Shown one piece after another: positions 44,501 to 52,162 of a DNA stretch of 64,000 nt (positions are counted from its first letter, which is position 1; every line of letters starts with the position of its first letter). The stretch is from positions 62,001-126,000 of the forward strand of contig JAZKYO010000030.1 of NCBI GenBank assembly GCA_045612185.1, read 5' to 3'. Source of the DNA: RGIG8775 sp045612185. GTDB lineage: Bacteria > Bacillota > Clostridia > Oscillospirales > CAG-272. The translations under genes and the position numbers were made by a program. The notes under the pieces were generated by a model that did no database searches, was not told where the DNA came from, and saw nothing but the letters and a program-made list of their open reading frames with translations.

Positions 44501-45124
44501 AACGGTAATTTCAATGACAATTTCAGAAGCGACTTTGCAGTTCCCGAAACGCTTTTGTCAAAAAAGGCGGCGACTGCATCCGAGATTGGAACTGCAACGC
44601 ACGCATTCCTTCAATTCTGCAATTTTGAAAATGCGGTAAAATGTGGTATTGACGAGGAAATTTCACGAATGACCGTCGAAAAATTCATATCACCCAAGTA
44701 TGGCGATATAATTGACAAGAAACAGCTTGAAGGCTTCTTTGAAAGCGAGCTGTACAAGAGAATTTCCTCAGCCAAAAGAATTTGGCGCGAACAGCGCTTC
44801 AATCTTTTCCTGCCAGCAAGTGAATTCACGCAAGACGCTGAAAAATCTGTACTTCTCGAAGGCGAAACTGTTGCTGTACAAGGTGTTATTGACATTTTCT
44901 TCGAGGATACCGACGGAAAAATTATTCTTTGCGATTATAAAACCGACTATCTGAAGGCAGACGAGCTGGCAAATCCGACGTTGGCTGCACAAAAGCTTAG
45001 CAAACGCCACGCCGAACAGCTTTTCTATTACGCCAAAGCCATTGAAGAAATGCTTGGAAAAGCCCCCGACGAGATTATAATTTACTCGCTTCCTCTTGGA
45101 AACCACGTAATGATTGAGAAGTAG
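41507..45124 (+). CDS. addA: ATP-dependent helicase/nuclease AddAB, subunit A
   Basis: A 1205-residue UvrD-like helicase with a C-terminal RecB-type nuclease. Motif I is VSAAAGSGKTATLTERI, motif II is YIYIDEYQDVDPVQ, motif III is MVGDIKQSIYGFRNA, and motifs V/VI are MTIHHSKGLEFPVCF and LLYVAMTRARERLYL. The nuclease has QGVIDIFFE and LCDYKTD. It works with AddB in recombinational repair. A GH10 xylanase gene follows 12 bases later without terminator. Confidence 0.96.
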   Translation: MAHSWTPAQLSAIEMRDKTLLVSAAAGSGKTATLTERIIRSLTDDNNPADISRMLIATFTRASAADLREKISAALSKKLAENPTNRNLADQLVALGSAHISTIDSFYLDILKTHFGRLSLSQAPRIIDDSESKPLNLSTMDEVIEEFYENKEGFDRFIENFTSVRDNSKVAEVFISIYDKLLAQRDGVETLKGYISDLQASTKNNLFDTKYGKIALDKLSTFLRCACRFTKEAYELILSDEKATKAYGDAFSSDLEYWNTLDSLLCAPDYDAIKAIMDRYNKIKPDTLRGNYDEIRALLPIRNLLHEDFERIKDNYFCYTKDETVKSFADNAKICSTLYELLSEFDFRIMGEKASRGICTFADIRRYVLQILCDKDGSPNEIAAEYRERFDYIYIDEYQDVDPVQDSIFTILSKPDNRFMVGDIKQSIYGFRNADPSIFADYKKTLPALGSKQSDGYSIFMSNNFRCDESVIDFSNAVSSFLFSNRSQSIDYSSKDDLIFSKEKPSPEYHSTPVKVVTTGILPSGVGERSLDDEQTDRLKRSSARYIAEEIERLVGNEFLADTKDENGNLIKKKISYGDIAIFSRQKKRLPLIIDELQKRGIPVECEKDSDFFENPDVLLVLSFLSAIDNPQKDISLAGALRSPFFGFTLEEIYTVKSSAAKSASLYDALVSYSTKENELAEKCKAFDARLQYWRNAAASTPCDKLIKKLYHEMAILSYGSAKSRNLLKLYEYAIKFESSGFKGLYGFIKYVNDLIECEVKLPDTESGGSADSVKIMTIHHSKGLEFPVCFIFDCEKRFSNNTAKQDIQFEPSLGIGFTPHDESGFAKFNSPTWRSICDTCLLLEKEEEMRLLYVAMTRARERLYLVSNIHKPENKETIRMLAKVDTEYAILRAGSYVDWMIMALDRPDLPDCFTTEEIIFDCENTEKADVITDTQKDELTEESPNANTKIVELLKERFDFKYAYEHISKLPAKLSVSSLSPDILDKYDGDAASLSLLNGNFNDNFRSDFAVPETLLSKKAATASEIGTATHAFLQFCNFENAVKCGIDEEISRMTVEKFISPKYGDIIDKKQLEGFFESELYKRISSAKRIWREQRFNLFLPASEFTQDAEKSVLLEGETVAVQGVIDIFFEDTDGKIILCDYKTDYLKADELANPTLAAQKLSKRHAEQLFYYAKAIEEMLGKAPDEIIIYSLPLGNHVMIEK

Positions 45125-45136
45125 AAAGGAGCTAAA

Positions 45137-46522
45137 ATGAGAAAGATATTCAGCTTTTTCCTTTTGATGATTTTACCCGTTTTGTTTTGCGCCTGTTCTG
45201 CGGGCGGTGGCGAAAGCACCGCCCCGGAAAAGATTGATAAATTCACCCCCAACGATAGCTACACGGTAGAAAAAAACGAGGTGCGCACCTCGGTAAAGGA
45301 GCGTAAAAACCGCCCTGTCGAGTTTGAACGAAGCTCATCCTTTGATGATTTGATATTCTACGGAAACGAGCCCAAAGCCGACCTTAAGGAGGGCGCAGAA
45401 TGGCGAGAAGACGCGCTTGACCGCATTGAAGAAATCCGCAAGGGTGAAATTGCGGTGGCGGTAGTTGACAGCTGGGGCGTTCCGCTTGCCGACGTTAAGG
45501 TTGACATTGAGATGTACGAGCACGAATTTGAATGGGGCACGGCTATAAATCACGGCGGAACAAAAAATGAGACTATGATGTACAACGTGTCAAGGCTTTT
45601 CAATTCCGCGGTGCTTGAAAACGAGCTTAAGTGGTCGCTTTACGAAGCCAATCCCGACCGCCCAAAGGAAATGATAGCCACGCTTAAGGATGCGGGAATT
45701 TCCACAATCAGAGGTCACTGCCTAGTATGGGACAGAGACAGAAGAAAGAACGACACTTCGGTTCCCGCCGACCTTCCCACACTGTACTCCGACCGAGATG
45801 CCATGACTGAACGCATACGTGCACACATTGAGGAAATAATGACCGACATGGGCGATCTTATTACAGATTGGGACGTTCTCAACGAGGCCTGCAACAACAC
45901 AACCATGCAGGACATTTACGGCCGCGAGCTTATTAAAGAATGGTTTGATATGGCGCTCGACTACGGCGGTGACAAAAATTTGTATTACAACGATTTCATG
46001 ACAAGCGGAGAGCTATTTGATCTGCTTGACGAAATGGAGCGTCTTGGAGTAATTTACGACGGAATCGGAATTCAATCACACTACTCGGACAACAGGACAA
46101 TTACCGAAATGTACGAATTCTATCAAAAGCTGGCGAAGTACGGAAAAACACTTAAGGTTACCGAGTACGATTTCGCCACGTCAGACGAAATTCACCGTGC
46201 CGCATTTACCAGAGACCTTATGATTCTCACCTTCAGCATGGAAGAATTTGAAGGTTTCTATCTTTGGGGAATAAAGGGCGGCAAGTACGTTTGCTTTGAC
46301 AACAGTTGGAATCCACGCCCCGCACTTGAGCAAATGGAGGATTTGATTTACAACAAATGGATGACAAGAGAAACCAAGCGCACAAACGCAAGCGGTGTGG
46401 CATATTTTGAGGGTTACTACGGCTCGTACAAGATAAGCGCCACGGCAAACGGAATAAAAAAGACAGTCTGGGTAGACTGTCACAAAGGAGAAAACAACAC
46501 TGTTTTCATTGAAATTTCATAA
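45137..46522 (+). CDS. GH10 endo-1,4-beta-xylanase, lipoprotein
   Basis: A 461-residue surface xylanase. The signal peptide ends near FCACSAGGG, with Cys20 (or Cys18) for lipid attachment. An N-terminal beta region with IAVAVVDSWGVPLADV, common in bacterial GH10 proteins, precedes the barrel. The acid/base is Glu250 in TDWDVLNEACNN and the nucleophile Glu343 in LKVTEYDFA. A short C-terminal beta domain follows (NASGVAYFEGYYGSYKI). It cleaves xylan at the cell surface and links with the GH39 gene at 59161. AAAGGAGC precedes the ATG. Its position behind addBA is unexpected. Confidence 0.9.
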   Translation: MRKIFSFFLLMILPVLFCACSAGGGESTAPEKIDKFTPNDSYTVEKNEVRTSVKERKNRPVEFERSSSFDDLIFYGNEPKADLKEGAEWREDALDRIEEIRKGEIAVAVVDSWGVPLADVKVDIEMYEHEFEWGTAINHGGTKNETMMYNVSRLFNSAVLENELKWSLYEANPDRPKEMIATLKDAGISTIRGHCLVWDRDRRKNDTSVPADLPTLYSDRDAMTERIRAHIEEIMTDMGDLITDWDVLNEACNNTTMQDIYGRELIKEWFDMALDYGGDKNLYYNDFMTSGELFDLLDEMERLGVIYDGIGIQSHYSDNRTITEMYEFYQKLAKYGKTLKVTEYDFATSDEIHRAAFTRDLMILTFSMEEFEGFYLWGIKGGKYVCFDNSWNPRPALEQMEDLIYNKWMTRETKRTNASGVAYFEGYYGSYKISATANGIKKTVWVDCHKGENNTVFIEIS

Positions 46523-46526
46523 GTAT

Positions 46527-46560
46527 AAAAGGAGCTGTCTGCTTGACAGCTCCTTTTTTT
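46527..46560. terminator. Bidirectional terminator
   Basis: AAAAGGAGCTGTC (46527-46539), loop TGCTT, GACAGCTCCTTTT (46545-46557) then T. It separates the convergent xylanase and recR genes. Confidence 0.9.
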
Positions 46561-47152
46561 AAAAGTCTCTTCTGCCCTCGAGGGCGCGGAAAAGGGTTAC
46601 CTCATCGGCATATTCAAGGTCAGCTCCTACGGGAACGCCGTACGCAAGTCTTGTTACCTTTACGCCCAGAGGCTTGATAAGTCTTGAAAGGTACATAGCT
46701 GTGGCTTCGCCCTCAACTGTCGGATTGGTTGCCACTATTATCTCCTTGACTTTATCGTCTATTCTTGCCAAAAGCTCTTTTATCTTAAGCTGTTCGGGAG
46801 TTATGCCGTTGACGGGCGATATTACGCCGTGCAAAACGTGGTACATTCCGCGATATTCCCTTACTTTTTCTATGGACATAACCGCTTTCGCATCCTCAAC
46901 TACGCATATGACAGACGGATCCCTGTCAAGGTCATTACAGACAAAGCAAAGCTCTTTATCTGTAAGGTTCTGACACACGGGACAATAGTGAATATTCCTT
47001 TTTGCGTCAACTATGGCACGCGCGAACTCCTCAGCCTCCTCATCGGAAAACTCAAGCACGGAATAAGCCATTCTCATGGCGCTTTTTCTGCCTATTCCCG
47101 ACATCCGTCCGAACTGCTCGGCAAGTCGCACAAGTGACTCGATCTCTGCCAT
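46559..47152 (-). CDS. recR: Recombination mediator RecR
   Basis: A 197-residue RecR, which loads RecA with RecF/RecO. It has the helix-hairpin-helix MSGIGRKSAMRMAY, the zinc finger Cys57/60/69/72 (CPVCQNLTDKELCFVC) and a Toprim domain with VVEDAKAVMSIE and NPTVEGEATAMYL. Last gene of the dnaX-ybaB-recR operon, one base from ybaB. Confidence 0.97.
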   Translation of the reverse strand: MAEIESLVRLAEQFGRMSGIGRKSAMRMAYSVLEFSDEEAEEFARAIVDAKRNIHYCPVCQNLTDKELCFVCNDLDRDPSVICVVEDAKAVMSIEKVREYRGMYHVLHGVISPVNGITPEQLKIKELLARIDDKVKEIIVATNPTVEGEATAMYLSRLIKPLGVKVTRLAYGVPVGADLEYADEVTLFRALEGRRDF

Positions 47153-47153
47153 A

Positions 47154-47501
47154 TCAGAACATTCCCGGCATTCCGAAACCGCCGGTAAGCTTTGACATTT
47201 CAGCCTCGTTAGTGCTTTCTACTCTTTTTATAGCCTCGTTTATTCCGGCTACGATAATATCCTCAAGGGTCTCAACGTCATCAGGGTCAACAATTTCGGG
47301 GTCTATTTTAACAGAGAGAATTTCCTTCTTTCCGTTTATCTTTACCTCTACCATGCCGCCGCCTGCTTTTACCTCGTATTCTTTTGCCTCAAGCTCCTGC
47401 TGAAGAACAGCCATATCCTCCTGCATTTTCTGCGCCTGCTTGAGCATAGCGGTCATATTCTGCGGGCCTCCGCCCATTCCCTGCGGTAATCTTGCTTTCA
47501 T
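47154..47501 (-). CDS. YbaB/EbfC family nucleoid-associated protein
   Basis: A 115-residue DNA-binding protein that forms a small dimer. It has MLKQAQKMQEDMAVLQQELE and the family signature GGGMVEVKINGKKEILSVKI. The gene lies between dnaX and recR, the order found in many bacteria. AAAGGAAC precedes the ATG. Confidence 0.94.
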   Translation of the reverse strand: MKARLPQGMGGGPQNMTAMLKQAQKMQEDMAVLQQELEAKEYEVKAGGGMVEVKINGKKEILSVKIDPEIVDPDDVETLEDIIVAGINEAIKRVESTNEAEMSKLTGGFGMPGMF

Positions 47502-47525
47502 TTTTTCGGTTCCTTTCTATGTTTG

Positions 47526-49121
47526 TCAATTATTTTCTATATTATGGATAAGTCCGTCAATTGCTTCGTCCTCGTCGGGCATATCTCCCTCGGCAAGCTC
47601 AAAGACAAGCTGAGCGTCCTTTACCTCACGTTTAAGACACATTGACAGCGCCGCGCGTATCACGTCCTTTGCGCCCGAGCCATCTATCATCATCATGGTA
47701 AATGAGTCCGCAACGTAGACCTTTACAGCGTCACCGACCACAAAGGCTTTGGTTTGCTTCATATACGCCGCCAATCTGCTGTTGCTCTGCGTTACTCTGT
47801 CTATAACCTCCGCCCAACAGGAAAGTGCCTTCATTTTAGGTAATTCAGCATTTTTTGGGGGAGTTTGAGGCACGGCGGGCTTTGCCGCTTCTACTTTTTC
47901 CGATTTTACAGGCTCGGAGGGCTTTGGTTGCTCACTCTCAGTAATTGCAGGCCTTGCGGAAATACCGCCAAGGGCAACCATATCCTCAAGCTTAGAAAGT
48001 CTTGAAAGGAGATTTTCGTTTGATGAGTCGAGAGTATCGTCGCACATTTTTACAAGCGTAAGCTCCGCAACCGTTCGCTTTACAGCATTTGATTTTTGTA
48101 TCGCGAACAAGGCGTTTTCAAGCAGTTTGCAATGCGCGAGAATAGTTTCGCGCGAAAGCTTTGCAGTAACCTCGCTTAATGTTTTAAGCTCGTTATCGGT
48201 AAGGTCAAGATATTTCGCCGCGTTTTTAGAAGTTTTTAACACGAGCATATCTCTATAAAACGACATAAGATTTTGCCAAAAGACCGAGAGGTCCTTTGAG
48301 GATTTGACTATGTTATCTATTTCTTCAAGTATAACGTCGAAATTCTTTTCTGCCACGGCGTTTACCACGCGAGAGAGAGATGCTCGGCTACTTAAGCCTA
48401 CTATTTCATTTACTGCGTCCTCGTCGATAAGCTTATCTCTGCGTCCGCCGGCGCAAAGGTCAAGAAGGCTGATGGCGTCACGCATACCGCCCTGGGCAAT
48501 TTTGGCGATAAGCTGAAGCGCACCGCGGCTCACCTCAATTTTTTCTTCCTTAGCTATATATTCAAGTCTGTTCACAAGGACATCTATTGAAATCCTGCGG
48601 AACTCAAACCGCTGACATCTTGATATTATAGTTGCGGGAAGCTCGTGAAGCTCTGTGGTAGCAAGCACGAATATTACGTATGAGGGCGGTTCCTCAAGCG
48701 TTTTAAGCAGTGCGTTAAACGCACTGTCAGAAAGCATGTGAACCTCGTCTACTATGTAGACTCTGTATTTAAGTACACTTGGAGGGTAGGTAACCTCGTC
48801 TCTGATATCTCTGATATTATCTACACCGTTGTTGGAGGCGGCGTCCATTTCAAGCACGTCTGTCGCCGAGCCATCGTCAATGGCACGGCAAGCTGCGCAC
48901 TCTCCGCAAGGACTGCCGTCCTTAGGGTTTTCACAGTTTACTACCTTGGCAAGAATCTTGGCGCAAGTAGTTTTTCCCGTACCGCGTGAGCCGCAAAAAA
49001 GGTAGGCGTGATTGAATTTTCCGATTGATGCTTCATATTTTAAAATGGAGGTAATATGCTCCTGTCCACAAACGTCATCAAAGACCTGAGGTCTCCACTT
49101 TCTGTATAGTGCCTGATGCAT
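47526..49121 (-). CDS. dnaX: DNA polymerase III subunits gamma/tau
   Basis: A 531-residue clamp-loader ATPase. It starts MHQALYRKWRPQVFDDVCGQ, with Walker A GSRGTGKT (44-51), zinc cysteines 63/72/75/78, DEVHMLSDSAFNALLKTLEE and sensor 1 ATTELHELPATI. Domain III and a Pro/Lys-rich linker (around 410-450) precede the tau C-terminal domain. GGAGG is five bases before the ATG at 49121. The SRP RNA gene lies just upstream on the same strand without a clear terminator between. Confidence 0.96.
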   Translation of the reverse strand: MHQALYRKWRPQVFDDVCGQEHITSILKYEASIGKFNHAYLFCGSRGTGKTTCAKILAKVVNCENPKDGSPCGECAACRAIDDGSATDVLEMDAASNNGVDNIRDIRDEVTYPPSVLKYRVYIVDEVHMLSDSAFNALLKTLEEPPSYVIFVLATTELHELPATIISRCQRFEFRRISIDVLVNRLEYIAKEEKIEVSRGALQLIAKIAQGGMRDAISLLDLCAGGRRDKLIDEDAVNEIVGLSSRASLSRVVNAVAEKNFDVILEEIDNIVKSSKDLSVFWQNLMSFYRDMLVLKTSKNAAKYLDLTDNELKTLSEVTAKLSRETILAHCKLLENALFAIQKSNAVKRTVAELTLVKMCDDTLDSSNENLLSRLSKLEDMVALGGISARPAITESEQPKPSEPVKSEKVEAAKPAVPQTPPKNAELPKMKALSCWAEVIDRVTQSNSRLAAYMKQTKAFVVGDAVKVYVADSFTMMMIDGSGAKDVIRAALSMCLKREVKDAQLVFELAEGDMPDEDEAIDGLIHNIENN

Positions 49122-49140
49122 AACTACCTCCATCCTACAA

Positions 49141-49450
49141 ATCAAGCTGCAAAATAAGACCATACACCTCTGAATCGAATGTCACACCCACGCGACATAC
49201 GTATCCTTCGCTCAAGACAGGCTGACTTGTGGCACATCGGGTACACCGCTTAATGCTGCTTGGTTCCCCACCTGACATGGTTCACAGCTCCCGATTGCAC
49301 AAGACCCATCTCTCAACACGAAAAAACACGCCACAGACCGCAGGTGCTTCACCCTCAAAAGAGGAATGCACCCCTGCATATAGCGGATTTCAGGTACAAG
49401 GCACCGCTAGTTCCCCGGCTGTATGGCCTTATTTCGCAGCTTGATTCATA
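49141..49450 (-). ncRNA. ffs: Signal recognition particle RNA, long Gram-positive type
   Basis: Read on the minus strand, the apical loop of helix 8 is at 49255-49276: GTCAGGTGGGG-AACC-AAGCAGC, with the GGAA tetraloop and the invariant asymmetric loop; the closing pairs UGG/CCA replace the common UCC/GGA, a compensating change. The 5' part has CCGGGGAACTAGCGGTGCC and CTTGTACCTGAAATCCGCT, like B. subtilis scRNA (Alu domain). The two ends pair over more than 20 bases (CAAGCTGCGAAATAAGGCC near 49430-49447 with its complement near 49141-49165). Exact ends are estimated. It guides co-translational membrane targeting with Ffh. Confidence 0.93.
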
Positions 49451-49472
49451 CAATTCTGCTTATTGCTTTATT

Positions 49473-49501
49473 ATTATACCAAACTTTTATTATTTTTGCA
49501 A
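49473..49501 (-). promoter_or_regulatory. SRP RNA promoter
   Basis: On the minus strand TTGCAA (49496-49501), 17 bases, TATAAT (49473-49478); start near 49466. Confidence 0.75.
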
Positions 49502-49522
49502 TAGTTTTATGAAATTTTTTAT

Positions 49523-49552
49523 TTAACATTTACATTTATTTCATCATATACT
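49523..49552 (+). promoter_or_regulatory. Possible promoter of the SpoIID/PG-binding operon
   Basis: TTAACA (49523-49528), 18 bases, TATACT (49547-49552), 27 bases before the ATG at 49579. A sporulation-type sigma promoter cannot be excluded. Confidence 0.4.
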
Positions 49553-49578
49553 CGTACTAAAACCCAAGGAGGGCAAAA

Positions 49579-50013
49579 ATGAACAGAGACATTCCTCAAT
49601 ACGCAAACATTGGTTACACAGGCACGGGATACCTTGTAATAAGGGCAAGCACTGCCTCAAATGCGCTTCCTATTGAGAACGCGACTGTAACCGTAAGAGG
49701 CAATCAACCCAATTTTTCGGGAGTCATAGTAAAAATGCAAACGGGGCGAAACGGACTGACCCCAAAAATATCACTGGCTACTCCTCCGCGTAGCAATTCC
49801 ACGTCCCCCGGCATTGAAAACCCTTTTGCCACCTACAACGTAGACGTAGTTCTTGACGGATTTTTCCCCTCAAGCGCACAACAAGTTCCCGTATTTGACG
49901 GTATTACCTCGGTACAGCCCATCAACATGATACCGCTACCGCAAAACGGCGCAGGTGATCGATTTGACCCCAATGCAGAGCGGGTGACCGACAGCGAACC
50001 GCCTAATTTATAA
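49579..50013 (+). CDS. Small beta-sandwich protein in the SpoIID/PG-binding operon
   Basis: A 144-residue protein without signal peptide or membrane segment. Residues about 15-100 (GTGYLVIRASTASNALPIEN, ATVTVRG, YNVDVVLDGFFPSS) look like a carboxypeptidase-regulatory-like or transthyretin-like beta sandwich. The end is Pro/Asn-rich. AAGGAGG precedes the ATG. It is the first of three close genes; the next two carry peptidoglycan-binding repeats. Function not recognised. Confidence 0.72.
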   Translation: MNRDIPQYANIGYTGTGYLVIRASTASNALPIENATVTVRGNQPNFSGVIVKMQTGRNGLTPKISLATPPRSNSTSPGIENPFATYNVDVVLDGFFPSSAQQVPVFDGITSVQPINMIPLPQNGAGDRFDPNAERVTDSEPPNL

Positions 50014-50024
50014 AGGAGAGAAAC

Positions 50025-51425
50025 ATGCCAACAAGATTACCTTACATTCCCGAATATATTACGGTTCACTTAGGCACTCCGGACAGCGACGCCCCAAACG
50101 TAACCGTACCTTTTCTTGACTACGTTTCAAACGTAGCTTCGAGTGAAATTTATCCAAGCTGGCCGGAAAATGCGCTTAGGGCTAATATTTATGCGCAGAT
50201 TTCATACGCGTTAAATCGGGTATACACCGAATACTATCGCTCACGCGGATATGATTTTGACATAACAAATTCAACCACAGTAGACCAATCCTTTGTGGAC
50301 GGGCGGGATATTTTTGAGAACATCAGCCGTCTTACCGGCGAGCTTTTTGACGACTACATCAGGCGTCAGGGTAATATTGAGCCACTATTCGCTCAATACT
50401 GCGACGGAGTAGAAGTTACCTGTGACGGGCTTTCTCAATGGGGCTCGGTGGCGCTTGCTCAAAACGGGCGCACCCCCTACGAGATATTAACCAACTACTA
50501 CGGCAATGACATAGACATAGTTCGCGGTGCGCCCGTTATGGGTATAACAGCTTCGCTTCCCGAAAGGCCGCTTTCTTTAGGCTCGGCGGGCAGTGACGTT
50601 AGGCAGCTACAGATAAGGTTGAACCGAATTTCCGATAACTTTCCGTCAATCCCGAAAATTGCGTTACCCGACGGAATATTCTCTTACGACACCGAGGCGG
50701 CGGTAAAAAGCTTTCAAGAGATTTTCGGTCTTACTCCCGACGGCATTGTCGGTCCGTCAACGTGGTACAAAATACAGATAATTTTCAACAGCGTAAAAAA
50801 GCTGAGCGACCTTAACTCAGAGGGCTTAACCTCGGACGAGATAGCAGGCGTAACATTTCCCTATCCACAGTTCGGCGACAGGGGGCTTGCGGTGCGTAAT
50901 CTTCAATATTATCTTGACTATCTTTCAAGATTTTACCCCGCTATTCCTCCCGTTACAAACGACGGAATCTTTGGGGATGCAACGCGTTCGTCGGTAATAG
51001 CGCTTCAAAAGGAATTTGAGCTTCCCGCAACCGGTGAGGTTGACAGGGCGACCTGGAACACGATGTACGATGCTTATCTGGGAATCATTGCTCAACTTGA
51101 AGGCAAGCTTGGTGAAGGAGACATGATTCCCTTTCCCGGGGTAATAATCCGCTTAGGCAGTGAGTCGGAAGAGGTTGCTTTACTGCAAAGATATTTGAAT
51201 ACCATTGCAAACACCTACACGGAGATTCCCAAGGTAAATCCCACCGGATATTTTGGAACGATGACACAAAACGCGGTAATTGCTTTTCAGCGAATATTCG
51301 GACTTGAGGACAACGGCATCGTTGATGCCTCAACATGGGACGAAATTATGAGCATTTACAGTGATTTGCAGGGCAGCACGCGGCTTGGCGAGGGGCAATT
51401 TCCGGGTTACGACGTCGGTGCTTGA
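50025..51425 (+). CDS. SpoIID-domain protein with three peptidoglycan-binding repeats
   Basis: A 466-residue protein. The first part (about 35-175) is a SpoIID/LytB-like domain: NALRANIYAQISYALNR and CDGLSQWGSVALAQNGRT with ILTNYYGNDIDI. It is followed by three PG_binding_1 units at about 190-258, 285-350 and 378-445, each with LGSAGSDVRQLQ-like starts and DGIVGPSTW-like ends. SpoIID is a lytic transglycosylase acting on wall glycans denuded of peptides. No signal peptide is visible even though the domains act on wall. AAAGGAGAG precedes the ATG. Confidence 0.85.
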   Translation: MPTRLPYIPEYITVHLGTPDSDAPNVTVPFLDYVSNVASSEIYPSWPENALRANIYAQISYALNRVYTEYYRSRGYDFDITNSTTVDQSFVDGRDIFENISRLTGELFDDYIRRQGNIEPLFAQYCDGVEVTCDGLSQWGSVALAQNGRTPYEILTNYYGNDIDIVRGAPVMGITASLPERPLSLGSAGSDVRQLQIRLNRISDNFPSIPKIALPDGIFSYDTEAAVKSFQEIFGLTPDGIVGPSTWYKIQIIFNSVKKLSDLNSEGLTSDEIAGVTFPYPQFGDRGLAVRNLQYYLDYLSRFYPAIPPVTNDGIFGDATRSSVIALQKEFELPATGEVDRATWNTMYDAYLGIIAQLEGKLGEGDMIPFPGVIIRLGSESEEVALLQRYLNTIANTYTEIPKVNPTGYFGTMTQNAVIAFQRIFGLEDNGIVDASTWDEIMSIYSDLQGSTRLGEGQFPGYDVGA

Positions 51426-51436
51426 AAGGAGGCAGA

Positions 51437-51964
51437 ATGGCGAGAATTTATCCAAGCGAAGAGCAGGCTATACGCAATTTACAGCGTTATCTCAGGCAGT
51501 TATCCTATTTTGACGAGGATATTCTGCCAATAGTAATAAACGGAACATGGAATGAAGAAACACAGGCAGCGCTTACGGCTTTTCAACGAAAGAACGGTCT
51601 TAATCCTACGGGAAGAGCCGACGAGCAAACCTGGGGGCTTTTATTTTCGCAATATCAGCACTCTATTGAAGAAAACGCAGAGCCTTCGAGGGTTCCGTTT
51701 TTTCCAAGGTTGCCAAAGGGAGACTCGGTTGGAAAAGGCGACAGCGGATTTATAGTTGAGGTAATACAGTACATGTTAAGCGAGCTGGCAGTTATATACG
51801 ACGGCTTTGACAACGTTGATATTAACGGTTTCTTTGACGACACCACCGAGGCGGCAATAAGCGAATTTCAAAAACGAAATCTGTTTCCTCAGAATGGCAG
51901 AGTAGACAAAAAAACCTGGGACAGATTGGTATTGGCATATGAAGCCACTGCCGATTCGCAATAA
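51437..51964 (+). CDS. Protein of two peptidoglycan-binding repeats
   Basis: A 175-residue protein made almost wholly of two PG_binding_1 domains (about 10-70 and 95-165), with AIRNLQRYLRQLSYF, NGTWNEETQAALTAFQ and GRADEQTWG. It lacks a catalytic domain and a signal peptide. AAAGGAGG is five bases before the ATG at 51437; the upstream gene ends 11 bases earlier. Likely a partner or wall-binding module for the preceding protein. Confidence 0.83.
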   Translation: MARIYPSEEQAIRNLQRYLRQLSYFDEDILPIVINGTWNEETQAALTAFQRKNGLNPTGRADEQTWGLLFSQYQHSIEENAEPSRVPFFPRLPKGDSVGKGDSGFIVEVIQYMLSELAVIYDGFDNVDINGFFDDTTEAAISEFQKRNLFPQNGRVDKKTWDRLVLAYEATADSQ

Positions 51965-51999
51965 CAAAAAAGTTAGATTTTTAAAGAAAACATATAGAT

Positions 52000-52043
52000 A
52001 AATCGACACAATCGGCTGTAATCGGTTGTGTCGATTTATTTTT
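52000..52043 (+). terminator. Terminator after the PG-binding operon
   Basis: AAATCGACACAA (52000-52011) pairs with TTGTGTCGATTT (52026-52037), then ATTTTTG. Confidence 0.8.
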
Positions 52044-52069
52044 GACTTTGTTTGACTTTGACTTTGACT
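52041..52069 (-). promoter_or_regulatory. CtsR operator, upstream copy
   Basis: On the minus strand AGTCAAA-CAA-AGTCAAA (52041-52057) matches the CtsR heptad direct repeat, with further GTCAAA units up to 52069. It overlaps the -35 box of the clpC operon promoter. Confidence 0.8.
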
Positions 52070-52086
52070 GACTTTTGGTTTATAAT
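52058..52086 (+). promoter_or_regulatory. ctsR-clpC operon promoter
   Basis: TTGACT (52058-52063), 17 bases, TATAAT (52081-52086). CtsR boxes lie on both sides. Confidence 0.85.
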
Positions 52087-52095
52087 TACAGTACA

Positions 52096-52119
52096 AGGTC
52101 AAAGAAAGTCAAAGTCAAA
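52096..52119 (+). promoter_or_regulatory. CtsR operator, downstream copy
   Basis: GGTCAAA (52097-52103), GAA, AGTCAAA (52107-52113), then another GTCAAA (52114-52119). It covers the likely transcription start, so bound CtsR would block the operon. Confidence 0.88.
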
Positions 52120-52162
52120 TTATAAACAGTTATATGAATAGTTGAAAGGAGGAACAAGTAAA

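Noticed and set aside
47830..47880. A-run in dnaX (coding strand CCAAAAAATG) as a programmed frameshift site
   Set aside because: The run does not form the classical A AAA AAG heptamer in frame, and no clear stimulatory hairpin follows; not supported.
49229..49526. Short open frames within 49229-49526 on the plus strand
   Set aside because: This stretch is the SRP RNA gene on the minus strand; the frames have no binding site.
52041..52119. Tandem TTTGAC/GTCAAA units as a simple repeat or CRISPR-like array
   Set aside because: Spacing and sequence match CtsR heptads, and the first gene downstream encodes CtsR.
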